A stretch of 12,569 nucleotides of DNA from Reyranella sp. (GTDB lineage Bacteria > Pseudomonadota > Alphaproteobacteria > Reyranellales > Reyranellaceae): assembly GCA_016780605.1 (NCBI GenBank), contig JADHLS010000064.1, positions 1 through 12,569 of the forward strand, read 5' to 3'. Each line of letters begins with the position of its first letter. Within the stretch, counting starts at the first letter, position 1. The notes below the pieces were generated by a model. The model saw nothing but the letters and a program-made list of their open reading frames with translations. It was not told the DNA's origin and did no database searches. The position numbers and the translations under genes are program-made. Positions 1-5,788 of this stretch are shown here, in pieces.

Positions 1-316
1 CCTTGAACGAGATCAAGGTGCTTTGCATCGAGACGCCGAACTTCTTCAGCAGATCCTTCTGGCTGTCGAAGTCGATTTCGAAGGCCACGAGGTCCTTGAA
101 CTTGGCTTGATTTGCGAGATTCGAGAGGATGGGCTTCTGGACCTTGCAGGTCGGGCACCAAGGCGCGCTGACCTCGACCAGGATCGACTTGCCCGCCGCC
201 TGCGCGGCGTCGAACGCCTTGGAGTCGAAGAGCCGCGACACGAAGGCAAATGCCGGTCCTGCCAGCGTACCGACGGCCGTCAGCGTTGCGGTCAGGACAA
301 AGCGCCTGTTGATCAT
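1..316 (-). CDS. Thioredoxin-like exported protein, 3' end missing (off the left edge)
   Basis: Open on the minus strand from an ATG at 316 to the window edge, 105 codons visible. A GAGGAGAG ribosome site lies just upstream of the ATG. Residues 1-24 look like a signal peptide or N-terminal anchor (two Arg, then a hydrophobic run ending PAFA). Residues 51-57 read APWCPTC, a thioredoxin-type active site with Cys54 and Cys57, and the spacing to a following beta strand with FEIDFD fits the thioredoxin fold. Where thioredoxins carry the cis-Pro-Thr pair, this protein reads Gln-Ser-Thr (98-100), so the cis-proline seems replaced by Ser. The likely role is thiol-disulphide chemistry outside the cytoplasm; the substrate is unknown. 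A SigF-like promoter lies upstream at 376-401, which would put the gene in the metal-stress regulon of the neighbouring sigma factor. The family call is firm and the physiological role is inferred. Confidence 0.85.
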   Translation of the reverse strand, partial: MINRRFVLTATLTAVGTLAGPAFAFVSRLFDSKAFDAAQAAGKSILVEVSAPWCPTCKVQKPILSNLANQAKFKDLVAFEIDFDSQKDLLKKFGVSMQSTLISFK

Positions 317-341
317 ATGACTCTCCTCGAATCGTCTGGGG

Positions 342-359
342 GCCCCGCGGCTGCGGGGT
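342..359 (-). other. GC-rich hairpin in the leader of the thioredoxin-like gene
   Basis: CCCCGC at 343-348 pairs perfectly with GCGGGG at 353-358 around a 4-base loop, with a further G-U pair possible at 342/359. It lies between the proposed promoter (376-401) and the ribosome site, so it would be in the 5' leader. No U-tract follows, so it is not a terminator. It could affect mRNA stability or simply be chance in GC-rich DNA. Confidence 0.35.
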
Positions 360-375
360 GGTGGACTAACCCTCA

Positions 376-401
376 TTCGGTTCACGCTGTCGAAGAGTTA
401 C
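376..401 (-). promoter_or_regulatory. Putative SigF-type ECF promoter for the thioredoxin-like gene
   Basis: On the minus strand the sequence reads GTAACT, 16 bases, CGAA. This matches the GTAACC-N16-CGAA pattern seen twice elsewhere in this window with one mismatch in the -35 element. It points towards the thioredoxin-like gene, with the -10 element about 60 bases before its ATG. Confidence 0.6.
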
Positions 402-452
402 GCGCGAAATCGAAAAAATCAGGACTGTGGCGCCACGGCGGGAGACGAACGA

Positions 453-707
453 TCAGGGCTTCGCTTGCGGGCCGCCCGACGCAGCACGATCGGAATAACG
501 GGCAACTCGCAGGCGATAGGAAACTGCGCCATAGGTCGCGACACAGTAAGGAACGACGAAGGTCAGGAGCGCTTTCGTAAAGTCGATCTGTTCCGTCTCG
601 AAGAGCCGGTCTCCCTGGTTGATCAGGTTGAGAATGCTTCCGACGACCGCCGCGACCGCCAACGCGCGCCGCGGCACACCGTCGCTGATGGCGTAATGCC
701 AGATCAT
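453..707 (-). CDS. nrtS: NrtS-like small nitrate/nitrite transporter family membrane protein
   Basis: A small membrane protein of about 84 residues. A hydrophobic segment ends in the family hallmark SILNLINQGD, then comes a basic/acidic stretch and a second hydrophobic segment reading LLTFVVPYCVATYGAVS. Both segments and their spacing match NrtS proteins, described as small nitrate/nitrite transporters in cyanobacteria and widespread in proteobacteria. I chose the ATG at 707 because the open frame continues upstream into the end of nrsF, where the extra residues do not resemble the family. A TTG at 722 is a possible alternative, and neither start has a strong ribosome site. It lies 43 bases after nrsF on the same strand and is probably the third gene of the sigma-nrsF operon. 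Transport of nitrate has not been shown for this branch, and the link to metal stress is unexplained. Confidence 0.75.
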   Translation of the reverse strand: MIWHYAISDGVPRRALAVAAVVGSILNLINQGDRLFETEQIDFTKALLTFVVPYCVATYGAVSYRLRVARYSDRAASGGPQAKP

Positions 708-750
708 CGCAACCCGAGACGTCAATGAACCGCCCGCAGGCACCCCGCTC

Positions 751-1416
751 TCAAGCCGCAAGACGGTGGCGCCACCGCAGCAGTCGCCGGCCCAGCAAGG
801 CACTCAGCATGGTCAGCAACGCTACGGTTCCGACCTGCCACACGATCACCATCAGGCTCGCATCCGTCGTATGGAACAGTCGAAGACCGAAGTCGGCGAG
901 CGCGCTGGCGGCAAGCCCGCCCAAGCCTATCGACAGGACCGGCGTCATCGGCGCCCCTCGACGCAGCATGAGAGCCATCGCTACTCCAGGAACGACGCCC
1001 ACCATCATGATGCCCGGCAGGCACGCCCAGTCGGTCTGGAATTGCAAACCTTGCGCGCCGCTCGTCAGAAGCTCGTTGAAGCATCCCACGCTGAGGGTGC
1101 CGAACCAAACCAGCAAGGGTAGTACCGGCGCGACACGCTCCCAAACGGGTCGTCCAGGCACGACGGCACAGAACGCGGCCATTGCCGCTGTCAGCGCCAC
1201 CGCCAGGGCCGCCCCCTGCTCGAGGAGCCAACCGTGCTCCTTCAGCTTGTCAGCCAAGTCAGGCCGCAAACCCATCAGTGCCACGACGAGGGCGATCCAC
1301 GGCAGGGACAGCGCCAGCCAAATGACCAAGCGGCCACCAGGCGGCCAAAGGCGCTCGGTCGGCGCCCTGGCGTCCGCAGCAAGTGAGATTATTAGGTCTT
1401 CTGTCTTCACGATCAT
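751..1416 (-). CDS. nrsF: NrsF-type anti-sigma factor (DUF1109), six-helix membrane protein
   Basis: A protein of 221 residues with a short cytoplasmic N-terminus (starting MIVKTEDLI) and six predicted membrane segments, roughly at residues 31-50, 67-88, 97-116, 132-150, 159-179 and 186-208. This is the layout of DUF1109/NrsF proteins, which hold SigF-type ECF sigma factors at the membrane and release them under heavy-metal stress. In Caulobacter two cysteines (131 and 181, from memory) are needed for signalling. Here Cys132 in the DWACLP motif corresponds to the first, and Cys112 (VGCFNE) is nearby. The region equivalent to the second reads LFHTTDAS and has no cysteine. The start overlaps the end of the sigma gene by four bases (ATGA), indicating translational coupling. 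The family call is strong. Which metal it senses cannot be read from the sequence, although the bufferin operon suggests copper. Confidence 0.9.
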   Translation of the reverse strand: MIVKTEDLIISLAADARAPTERLWPPGGRLVIWLALSLPWIALVVALMGLRPDLADKLKEHGWLLEQGAALAVALTAAMAAFCAVVPGRPVWERVAPVLPLLVWFGTLSVGCFNELLTSGAQGLQFQTDWACLPGIMMVGVVPGVAMALMLRRGAPMTPVLSIGLGGLAASALADFGLRLFHTTDASLMVIVWQVGTVALLTMLSALLGRRLLRWRHRLAA

Positions 1417-1979
1417 CGCCTGGTCAGTATGGTGCGCAGTGACCTCATCGCCCGATGCATCGAGACCTTCAATGCTGCGACCGACATCCCACTGGCAGCA
1501 GATGCTTCCTTGAGTGACATCTCCTTGATTCGCAACAGTTCAACAGCTCTGCGTTGACCGGCCGGCAGCCGTGCCAGCGCCTGGGCCAGTGCTTCTGAGT
1601 CCGCCATTCGATCCACCAGTTCTTTCGTTTCTTCGTCGGAAAAGGTTTCAGGGAGATTTTCGACCGCGACTTCCCCTCGCGTGCGCCGCACCTGCCGCCG
1701 CTGCACGTCGGCCAGCCTGTTGCGCGCAATTGCCATCAACCAGGGCAGGAACGGCCGCTGTGGATCGTAGGTTTGGCGCACCTGGTGTAGCGACAGCAGG
1801 ACGTCCTGGACCACGTCCTCGGGGTCGTCGGAGCCCGTCCAGCGACTGGCCGCCATGCGCCGGACAAGCGGCGTCACCGCGCAAAGGAGCCGAGCGTATG
1901 CAGCACCGTCGCCCTCCTGGGCCGCCCTCATCAGCGCCGCCAAATCGGTTTCGTTTACCTGAACCTGGACCACAGCCAA
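1413..1979 (-). CDS. sigF: ECF RNA polymerase sigma factor, SigF-like
   Basis: Up to 188 residues with the two sigma-70 domains of an ECF factor. Region 2 contains DDPEDVVQDVLLSLH and the RPFLPWLMAIARNRLAD segment used for -10 recognition. Region 4 runs from about residue 130, with LPAGQRRAVELLRIKEMSLKEAS and a helix-turn-helix ending in SVAALKVSMHRAMRSLR. The gene directly precedes nrsF with a four-base overlap, the usual sigma/anti-sigma arrangement. The start is uncertain. The longest frame begins at a TTG (1979), a GTG lies at 1973 and the first ATG at 1931; none has a clear ribosome site, and family alignment favours one of the upstream starts. No exact copy of the GTAACC-N16-CGAA motif lies upstream on this strand, so autoregulation by that exact motif is not seen. 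Its probable targets are the three motif-bearing units in this window. Confidence 0.9.
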   Translation of the reverse strand: MAVVQVQVNETDLAALMRAAQEGDGAAYARLLCAVTPLVRRMAASRWTGSDDPEDVVQDVLLSLHQVRQTYDPQRPFLPWLMAIARNRLADVQRRQVRRTRGEVAVENLPETFSDEETKELVDRMADSEALAQALARLPAGQRRAVELLRIKEMSLKEASAASGMSVAALKVSMHRAMRSLRTILTRR

Positions 1980-2016
1980 CGTTAATAGTGGTCGCCAATC
2001 ACCGCCACAGGCATGT

Positions 2017-2042
2017 GTAACCTTTGGCGGCGGTCGAACGAA
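2017..2042 (+). promoter_or_regulatory. SigF-type ECF promoter (GTAACC-N16-CGAA), exact match
   Basis: GTAACC at 2017-2022 is followed by exactly 16 bases and CGAA at 2039-2042. I recall this as the consensus for SigF-dependent promoters in Caulobacter crescentus. It lies between the divergent sigma gene and the plus-strand membrane protein gene and points at the latter, about 50 bases before its ATG. An identical motif with identical spacing precedes bufA. Confidence 0.8.
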
Positions 2043-2092
2043 CGCAACAGAGGGTCTTCATTTCATCCTTCGCATATGGACAACGTGTCTTC

Positions 2093-2509
2093 ATGCGCGC
2101 GTCGTTTCCGGAAAAGCGCGACCGCTTCCGACTGGCAGCCCGGCTCGGAGCGCTGTTCTATGTCGGCTGGGGTCTTTTTCATGTCCGGGTGGCGTGGGAC
2201 ATCTACGGCTTGGGCGCGACCGAGAGTGGCCTCGCGCAGGGGCGCCTCTTCCAGCTCGCAGCCTACATGCTGACCATTGCCCTGTTCGTGGTAGGCGTAG
2301 CGTTGCTGCTAAACTGGAAAGGCAGCAGGGTCGGCTATTGGCTCAACCTGTGCGTGGCAGGCTGGGCAGATTTGATCTGGGTCGCAGTTGTCGTGGTGCC
2401 GGGCTATGTCGGACTGGTACGTGGGCTAGTACCGCCTGTCGTGTTCGTCGTTGCGGCCATCCTTTCGACGATCGGCCGAATGCCAAACGCCCAGGCAATG
2501 GGGAAGTGA
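2093..2509 (+). CDS. Four-helix membrane protein of unknown function in the SigF regulon
   Basis: A protein of 138 residues beginning MRASFPEKRDRF, with four hydrophobic segments at about residues 16-36, 53-74, 80-103 and 112-128. I do not recognise a named family; the size and helix number recall DoxX-like or other small four-helix membrane proteins, but no DoxX signature is clear. I chose the ATG at 2093 because the proposed SigF promoter ends at 2042. The frame is open further upstream, but a start near 2024 would lie inside the promoter. No strong ribosome site is visible before the ATG. The AhpD-like selenoprotein gene follows after 48 bases on the same strand, so the two probably form an operon. 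A membrane partner for the redox enzyme is one possibility, purely inferred. Confidence 0.7.
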   Translation: MRASFPEKRDRFRLAARLGALFYVGWGLFHVRVAWDIYGLGATESGLAQGRLFQLAAYMLTIALFVVGVALLLNWKGSRVGYWLNLCVAGWADLIWVAVVVVPGYVGLVRGLVPPVVFVVAAILSTIGRMPNAQAMGK

Positions 2510-2557
2510 TATGGCACCCGCAGGAAACAATGCCGGTCGAGGCCAGGGGAGGCGACC

Positions 2558-3679
2558 TTGCAAACACGTGTAGAACAGCCAGTGGACATATCCCAGATTC
2601 GCCTCGACTTGCGCTGCGCGCTCGATCGGGCCTGGAGCAAGATCGCCTCGCCGGGAACCTGGTGGAGCGGGGAGGAACGCGTCGCCATCGCGGCGGAAAC
2701 GCGGCAAGCGGCACATTGCGCATTGTGCCGGGCGCGCCGGGAGGCGGCCTCGGCCTCCATGGTGACCGGCAAGCATGACAATGCAGTCGTCCTGCCCCCG
2801 CCGGCTATCGAAGCAATTCATCGCATTCGCACAGACCCCGGCCGTCTGGGACGACACTGGTACAACTCCGTCAAGGCCGCCGGCCTGTCGGAAGAGCGGT
2901 ACGTCGAGCTCGTTTCGGTGGTGTCTCTCGTCGTTGCAATGGACACATTTCGGCGGGCCGCCGGGTTGCCTCAAATATCGCTGCCCCGCGCTCAACCCGG
3001 GGAGCCCTCCCGGCGCCGCCCCGATGGCGCAAAACCAGGACTGGCCTGGATGCCGACGCTGGCGCCCGAAGACCGGACAGCGGATGATCCCGACCTTTAC
3101 GTGGAGCATCCCGGCCCGCGACAGCGCGGCGGCGGAAATGTCCACCGAGCGCTCAGCCTCGTGCCGGAGTCGATGATTCACTGGTGGGACATGTTTGAGA
3201 CCATGTACCTGCCGGCTGCCGCGATGCGCGACTTCGCCCGCGAGTATCGCGCCATATCTCATCCCCAAATCGAGATGCTTGCGGCGCGGGTCGCCGCGCT
3301 GAATCAGTGCGTCTATTGAACGGCCAGCCATGCGGCCCTGCTCCGTGCGAGCGGAACACACACCAACGAGCAATACGGCTTTGAAGGAATCGTGGATGGA
3401 GCGTCCGACCCCGGCGTTCCCCTCTCCCGGGAACTTCTGGTGTTTGCCGATTCGTCCCTCGGAGACGACGCCGGCGCTCTCGCAGCGGCGCGCACCAGGC
3501 TTGTCGCTGTGGCAGGCATCGGAGCGATGATCGACGCGGCAGCCGTGATTGCCGGCTTTGATGGCATCACGAGAATCGCAGACGCCACTGGAATCCCGCT
3601 CGAGCCGCCCAAAGCGGAGCAAACTGCGGATCTCCGCACGACATTGCGGCTCGACCAATTCGCCGCCGCGAAGTGGTAG
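2558..3679 (+). CDS. AhpD-like (alkylhydroperoxidase-related) selenoprotein with in-frame UGA as Sec254
   Basis: Read through the TGA at 3317-3319, this frame gives 373 residues. The start is a TTG at 2558, supported by a strong GGGGAGG ribosome site five bases upstream. The N-terminal half holds an AHCALCRAR motif (Cys54, Cys57) and an AhpD-like helical stretch, HWYNSVKAAGLSEERYVELV. The second half has WWDMFETMYLPAAAMRD, then Asn249-Gln-Cys251-Val-Tyr-Sec254-Thr-Ala-Ser-His258. This is the AhpD/CMD catalytic pattern Cys-x-x-Cys-x-x-x-His with the second Cys replaced by the UGA residue. The frame continues with ELLVFADSSLGDD and ITRIADATGIP, helices normal for the C-terminus of the family, to a TAG at 3677-3679. 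A SECIS candidate follows the UGA. The expected role is thiol/selenol peroxidase or reductase chemistry in metal or oxidative stress. Conventional gene calling would truncate it at residue 253. The alternative is a nonsense mutation, but its location at the catalytic position argues against that. Confidence 0.85.
3317..3354 (+). promoter_or_regulatory. UGA(Sec) codon plus bacterial SECIS candidate
   Basis: After the UGA at 3317-3319, CUGCUC (3338-3343) pairs with GAGCGG (3349-3354). This is six base pairs, one of them G-U, closing a five-base loop CGUGC (3344-3348). The apical loop begins 24 bases after the UGA and has a G among its first two positions. That agrees with the general bacterial SECIS model as I know it: a short stem, a loop about 16-37 bases from the UGA, and a guanine at the loop start. 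SelB binding is inferred from the fold and not demonstrated. Confidence 0.65.
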
Positions 3680-3760
3680 GATCGTGAAGCGACCAAGTTG
3701 CAATACGGGATGAACCGGAAGCGAAAACCAGCAGCCCCCGGCGAAATTTCCTGAGGTGCC

Positions 3761-3786
3761 GTAACCTCCAGGTGGATCCGTCCGAA
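3761..3786 (+). promoter_or_regulatory. SigF-type ECF promoter of the bufferin operon (GTAACC-N16-CGAA), exact match
   Basis: GTAACC at 3761-3766, 16 bases, then CGAA at 3783-3786, pointing at bufA whose ATG lies 44 bases further on. It is the second exact copy of the motif in the window and has the same spacing as the site at 2017. It directly links the local SigF/NrsF pair with the bufferin genes. Confidence 0.82.
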
Positions 3787-3830
3787 TGGATAGGAGGCGA
3801 GCCCACGCTCGCACAACCAGGAGGATCCTC

Positions 3831-4064
3831 ATGAACAAGCGTACTTTTCTGATCACGGCCGCATCTGTCTTCGCCGCCGGAACGCTCGCCACGGCTGCGC
3901 ACGCCGAGGGCGTAAAGTGCCTGGGCGCCAATGCCTGCAAGGGCCAGAGCGCTTGCAAGGGCGGCCAGTCGCCGGCCAAGGGCCAGAATGCCTGCAAGGG
4001 CCAGGGCTGGGCGGACGCCGCCGACGCCAAGGCGTGCGCCGCCGCCGGCGGCAAGGTGATGTAA
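3831..4064 (+). CDS. bufA: BufA2-like bufferin precursor, cysteine-rich periplasmic metallophore
   Basis: A 77-residue protein with a signal peptide (MNKRTF, hydrophobic core, likely cleavage after AHA at residue 25). The mature part carries five cysteines (30, 36, 42, 55, 69). Three of them lie in repeats of the form N/S-A-C-K-G (34-38, 40-44 and 53-57), and a GQGW turn follows. This is the layout of the BufA2 type of bufferin, a ribosomally made, modified peptide thought to bind copper in the periplasm; the classic DUF2282 (BufA1) has a different cysteine pattern. The ATG at 3831 is preceded by AGGAGG at good spacing. The open frame extends upstream to 3786, but that stretch overlaps the promoter and has no ribosome site. 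BufB and BufC downstream would modify its cysteines. The exact modification and metal are inferred from the family. Confidence 0.85.
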   Translation: MNKRTFLITAASVFAAGTLATAAHAEGVKCLGANACKGQSACKGGQSPAKGQNACKGQGWADAADAKACAAAGGKVM

Positions 4065-4083
4065 GGGCGAGGCGGATAATCGT

Positions 4084-4120
4084 GCGGGCGTCGCGAGCGA
4101 TCGGCGACGCCCGCCGTCTT
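4084..4120 (+). terminator. Strong hairpin with short T-run between bufA and bufB (likely partial terminator)
   Basis: GCGGGCGTCGC (4084-4094) and GCGACGCCCGC (4104-4114) form a perfect 11-bp stem with a 9-base loop, followed by a pyrimidine-rich tract ending in TTTT around 4119-4122. It lies in the gap between bufA and bufB. As these genes belong to one operon, it probably works as a leaky terminator or RNA-stabilising hairpin that lets the precursor be made in excess over its modifying enzymes. Confidence 0.7.
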
Positions 4121-4140
4121 TTGAGAATGGACGGTTGACC

Positions 4141-4968
4141 ATGAAGAACGTGGTTGATTACGGCCTTGGCCTGCGGACGGACCATTACGAGGACATCGTC
4201 GCCAATCCCGGCAAGGTGAGCTGGTTCGAGGCGCTGAGCGAGAATTACATGGTGCCAGGCGGCAGCCCGCTCTATTGGCTCGACCGCATCCGCCGCGACT
4301 ACCCGATGGCCCTGCACGGTGTGTCGATGTCGATCGGCTCGATCGATCCGCTGGACATGCGCTATCTCGGGGAGCTCAAGGCGTTGATCGGTCGCGTGCA
4401 ACCGATGTGGGTCTCCGACCATCTCTGCTTCACCAGCCTGCGCGGCACCAACATGCATGACCTGCTGCCGCTGCCTTACACCGAGGAGGCGCTCGACCAT
4501 GTCACCGAGCGGGTGATGCGGGTGCAGGACCATCTCGGCCGCCAGCTGGTCCTGGAGAACGTGTCGAGCTACGTCACCTATGCCGCCTCCGAACTCACGG
4601 AGTGGGACTTCATCGCCGAGCTCGCGCGGCGTGCCGACTGCGAGATCCTGCTCGACGTCAACAACGTCTATGTCAGCGCCTTCAACCACGAGTTCGACGC
4701 CCGCACCTTCCTGCGCGCCATGCCGCGCGAGCGCGTGCGCCAGTTCCATCTTGCCGGGCACCTCAACAAGGGCACACATATCATCGACACGCACGACCAT
4801 CCGATCATCCCGGATGTGTGGGATCTCTATGCCGAGGCGGTGCGACTCTTTCCCGGCGTACCGACCATGATCGAGCGCGATGCCGACATCCCGCCCTATC
4901 TCGAGCTGGTCGCCGAGCTCGATATCGCCCGCCGCATCGCGGCCGAGGCGACGCGGCAGGCGGCATGA
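4141..4968 (+). CDS. bufB: DUF692/MNIO multinuclear iron oxidase, bufferin-modifying enzyme
   Basis: A 275-residue TIM-barrel-type protein with the conserved metal ligands and motifs of the MNIO (DUF692, MbnB-like) family in order: SENYM (34-38), HGVSMSIGS (59-67), SDHLCF (92-97), LENVSSY (138-144), LLDVNNVYV (170-178), HLAGH (203-207), THDHP (217-221) and MIERDADIP (243-251). MNIOs use a di- or tri-iron centre and oxygen to turn cysteine residues into heterocycles; in bufferins thiooxazoles have been reported. The substrate here should be the adjacent BufA. I prefer the ATG at 4141 over a TTG at 4135; GGACGG upstream is a modest ribosome site. Its stop overlaps the bufC start (ATGA). Length and motifs are normal for a functional member. 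Confidence 0.93.
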   Translation: MKNVVDYGLGLRTDHYEDIVANPGKVSWFEALSENYMVPGGSPLYWLDRIRRDYPMALHGVSMSIGSIDPLDMRYLGELKALIGRVQPMWVSDHLCFTSLRGTNMHDLLPLPYTEEALDHVTERVMRVQDHLGRQLVLENVSSYVTYAASELTEWDFIAELARRADCEILLDVNNVYVSAFNHEFDARTFLRAMPRERVRQFHLAGHLNKGTHIIDTHDHPIIPDVWDLYAEAVRLFPGVPTMIERDADIPPYLELVAELDIARRIAAEATRQAA

Positions 4969-5765
4969 GTGCCGGCGCGAATACCGGCTCGCTGGCAGAC
5001 CTGCAGCGCGCCTTCCAGGATTATCTGGTGGCCACCAGTGATTCCTTCTCTGGCGCCGTGCGCGACACGCGCAAGGCCGACCGGCTCACGTTGCTCGGCG
5101 TCTATCGTGACGCCTACGCGTGGCGCCTGATCGAGGTCCTGACCACCGATTATCCCGGCCTGATGGCGATGGCCGGCCCGGCCGATTTCGACCACATGGC
5201 GCGCGCCTATATCGCCGCCCACCCCTCGCGCTATCGCTCGGTACGGTGGTTCGGCGGCGGTCTGGCTGACTTCCTGGCCAGCACCCCGCCCTACAGCACG
5301 ACCCCCGGCGCCGCCGAAATGGCGCGCTTCGAATGGGCGCTGGCCGACGCTTTCGATGCGATCGACGCGGAGCCGCTCACGGCGGCGGCGCTGATCGCCC
5401 TGCCAGCCCAAGCGTGGGAGACGCTTACCTTCACCCCCCTGCCCTCGTTGCGCTGCCTCCCGCTCGCCTTCGACGTGCCGCAGGCTTGGCGCAGGCGTGA
5501 AGAGGTCAAGCCCGGCGAGCTCGAGGTCGCCACTGCAGGGCGGCCGGTACCATGGGTGATCTGGCGGCCCGAACGCACCACTCACTTCCGCTCCCTGGAG
5601 CCCGACGAGGCGGCCATGATCGAGGCGATGGTCGCGGGGCGGACATTCCCCGAATTGTGCGAAGCCTTGGTGTCACATGTCGGCGAAACCGAGGCGCCGG
5701 CCCGAGCCGCCGCGCTGTTACGCGGCTGGGTCGACGCCGGAATGATTGCTACGTTCGCTCACTGA
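4965..5765 (+). CDS. bufC: BufC/DUF2063 partner protein of the bufferin-modifying enzyme
   Basis: A 266-residue protein starting at an ATG that overlaps the bufB stop by four bases. The N-terminal domain shows the DUF2063 pattern: an amphipathic first helix (LQRAFQDYL), DRLTLLGVYRDAYAWRLIEVL (40-60), DYPGL (62-66), FDHMARAYIAAHPS (75-88), SVRWFG (92-97) and FEWALADAFDA. BufC-type proteins bind the precursor and present it to the DUF692 enzyme, and the C-terminal half is more variable. A longer upstream frame exists, but it runs inside bufB and is not used. No DoxX-type bufD gene follows; the next gene is convergent. Confidence 0.9.
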   Translation: MSAGANTGSLADLQRAFQDYLVATSDSFSGAVRDTRKADRLTLLGVYRDAYAWRLIEVLTTDYPGLMAMAGPADFDHMARAYIAAHPSRYRSVRWFGGGLADFLASTPPYSTTPGAAEMARFEWALADAFDAIDAEPLTAAALIALPAQAWETLTFTPLPSLRCLPLAFDVPQAWRRREEVKPGELEVATAGRPVPWVIWRPERTTHFRSLEPDEAAMIEAMVAGRTFPELCEALVSHVGETEAPARAAALLRGWVDAGMIATFAH

Positions 5766-5788
5766 TCGAGCGTAAACCCTGGTGGGCC

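Noticed and set aside
725..1513. Plus-strand open frame of 262 codons
   Set aside because: It lies opposite nrsF and the end of the sigma gene; the product is rich in Arg, Ser and Pro and resembles no protein.
1980..2016. Autoregulatory SigF promoter for the sigma gene itself
   Set aside because: I looked for GTAACC-N16-CGAA on the minus strand upstream of 1979 and found no match, exact or close.
3392..3679. Separate 95-residue gene starting at a GTG
   Set aside because: It has no ribosome site and lacks the catalytic residues. The frame is continuous with the upstream AhpD-like gene except for one TGA at the active-site position, so it is better read as the C-terminal part of the selenoprotein.
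3313..3816. Antisense open frame of 167 codons
   Set aside because: Complement of the C-terminal part of the AhpD-like gene; low-complexity Ala/Ser/Pro-rich product with no family features.
2426..4054. Long antisense open frame of 542 codons
   Set aside because: It lies opposite the selenoprotein gene and bufA, has no recognisable domains and arises from the high GC content. The sense genes have ribosome sites, promoters and clear motifs.
3853..4800. Antisense open frame of 315 codons opposite bufA and bufB
   Set aside because: A shadow of the strongly supported bufB reading frame; rich in Arg and His without domains.
4896..5585. Antisense open frame of 229 codons opposite bufC
   Set aside because: A shadow frame; bufC has clear DUF2063 motifs and is coupled to bufB.
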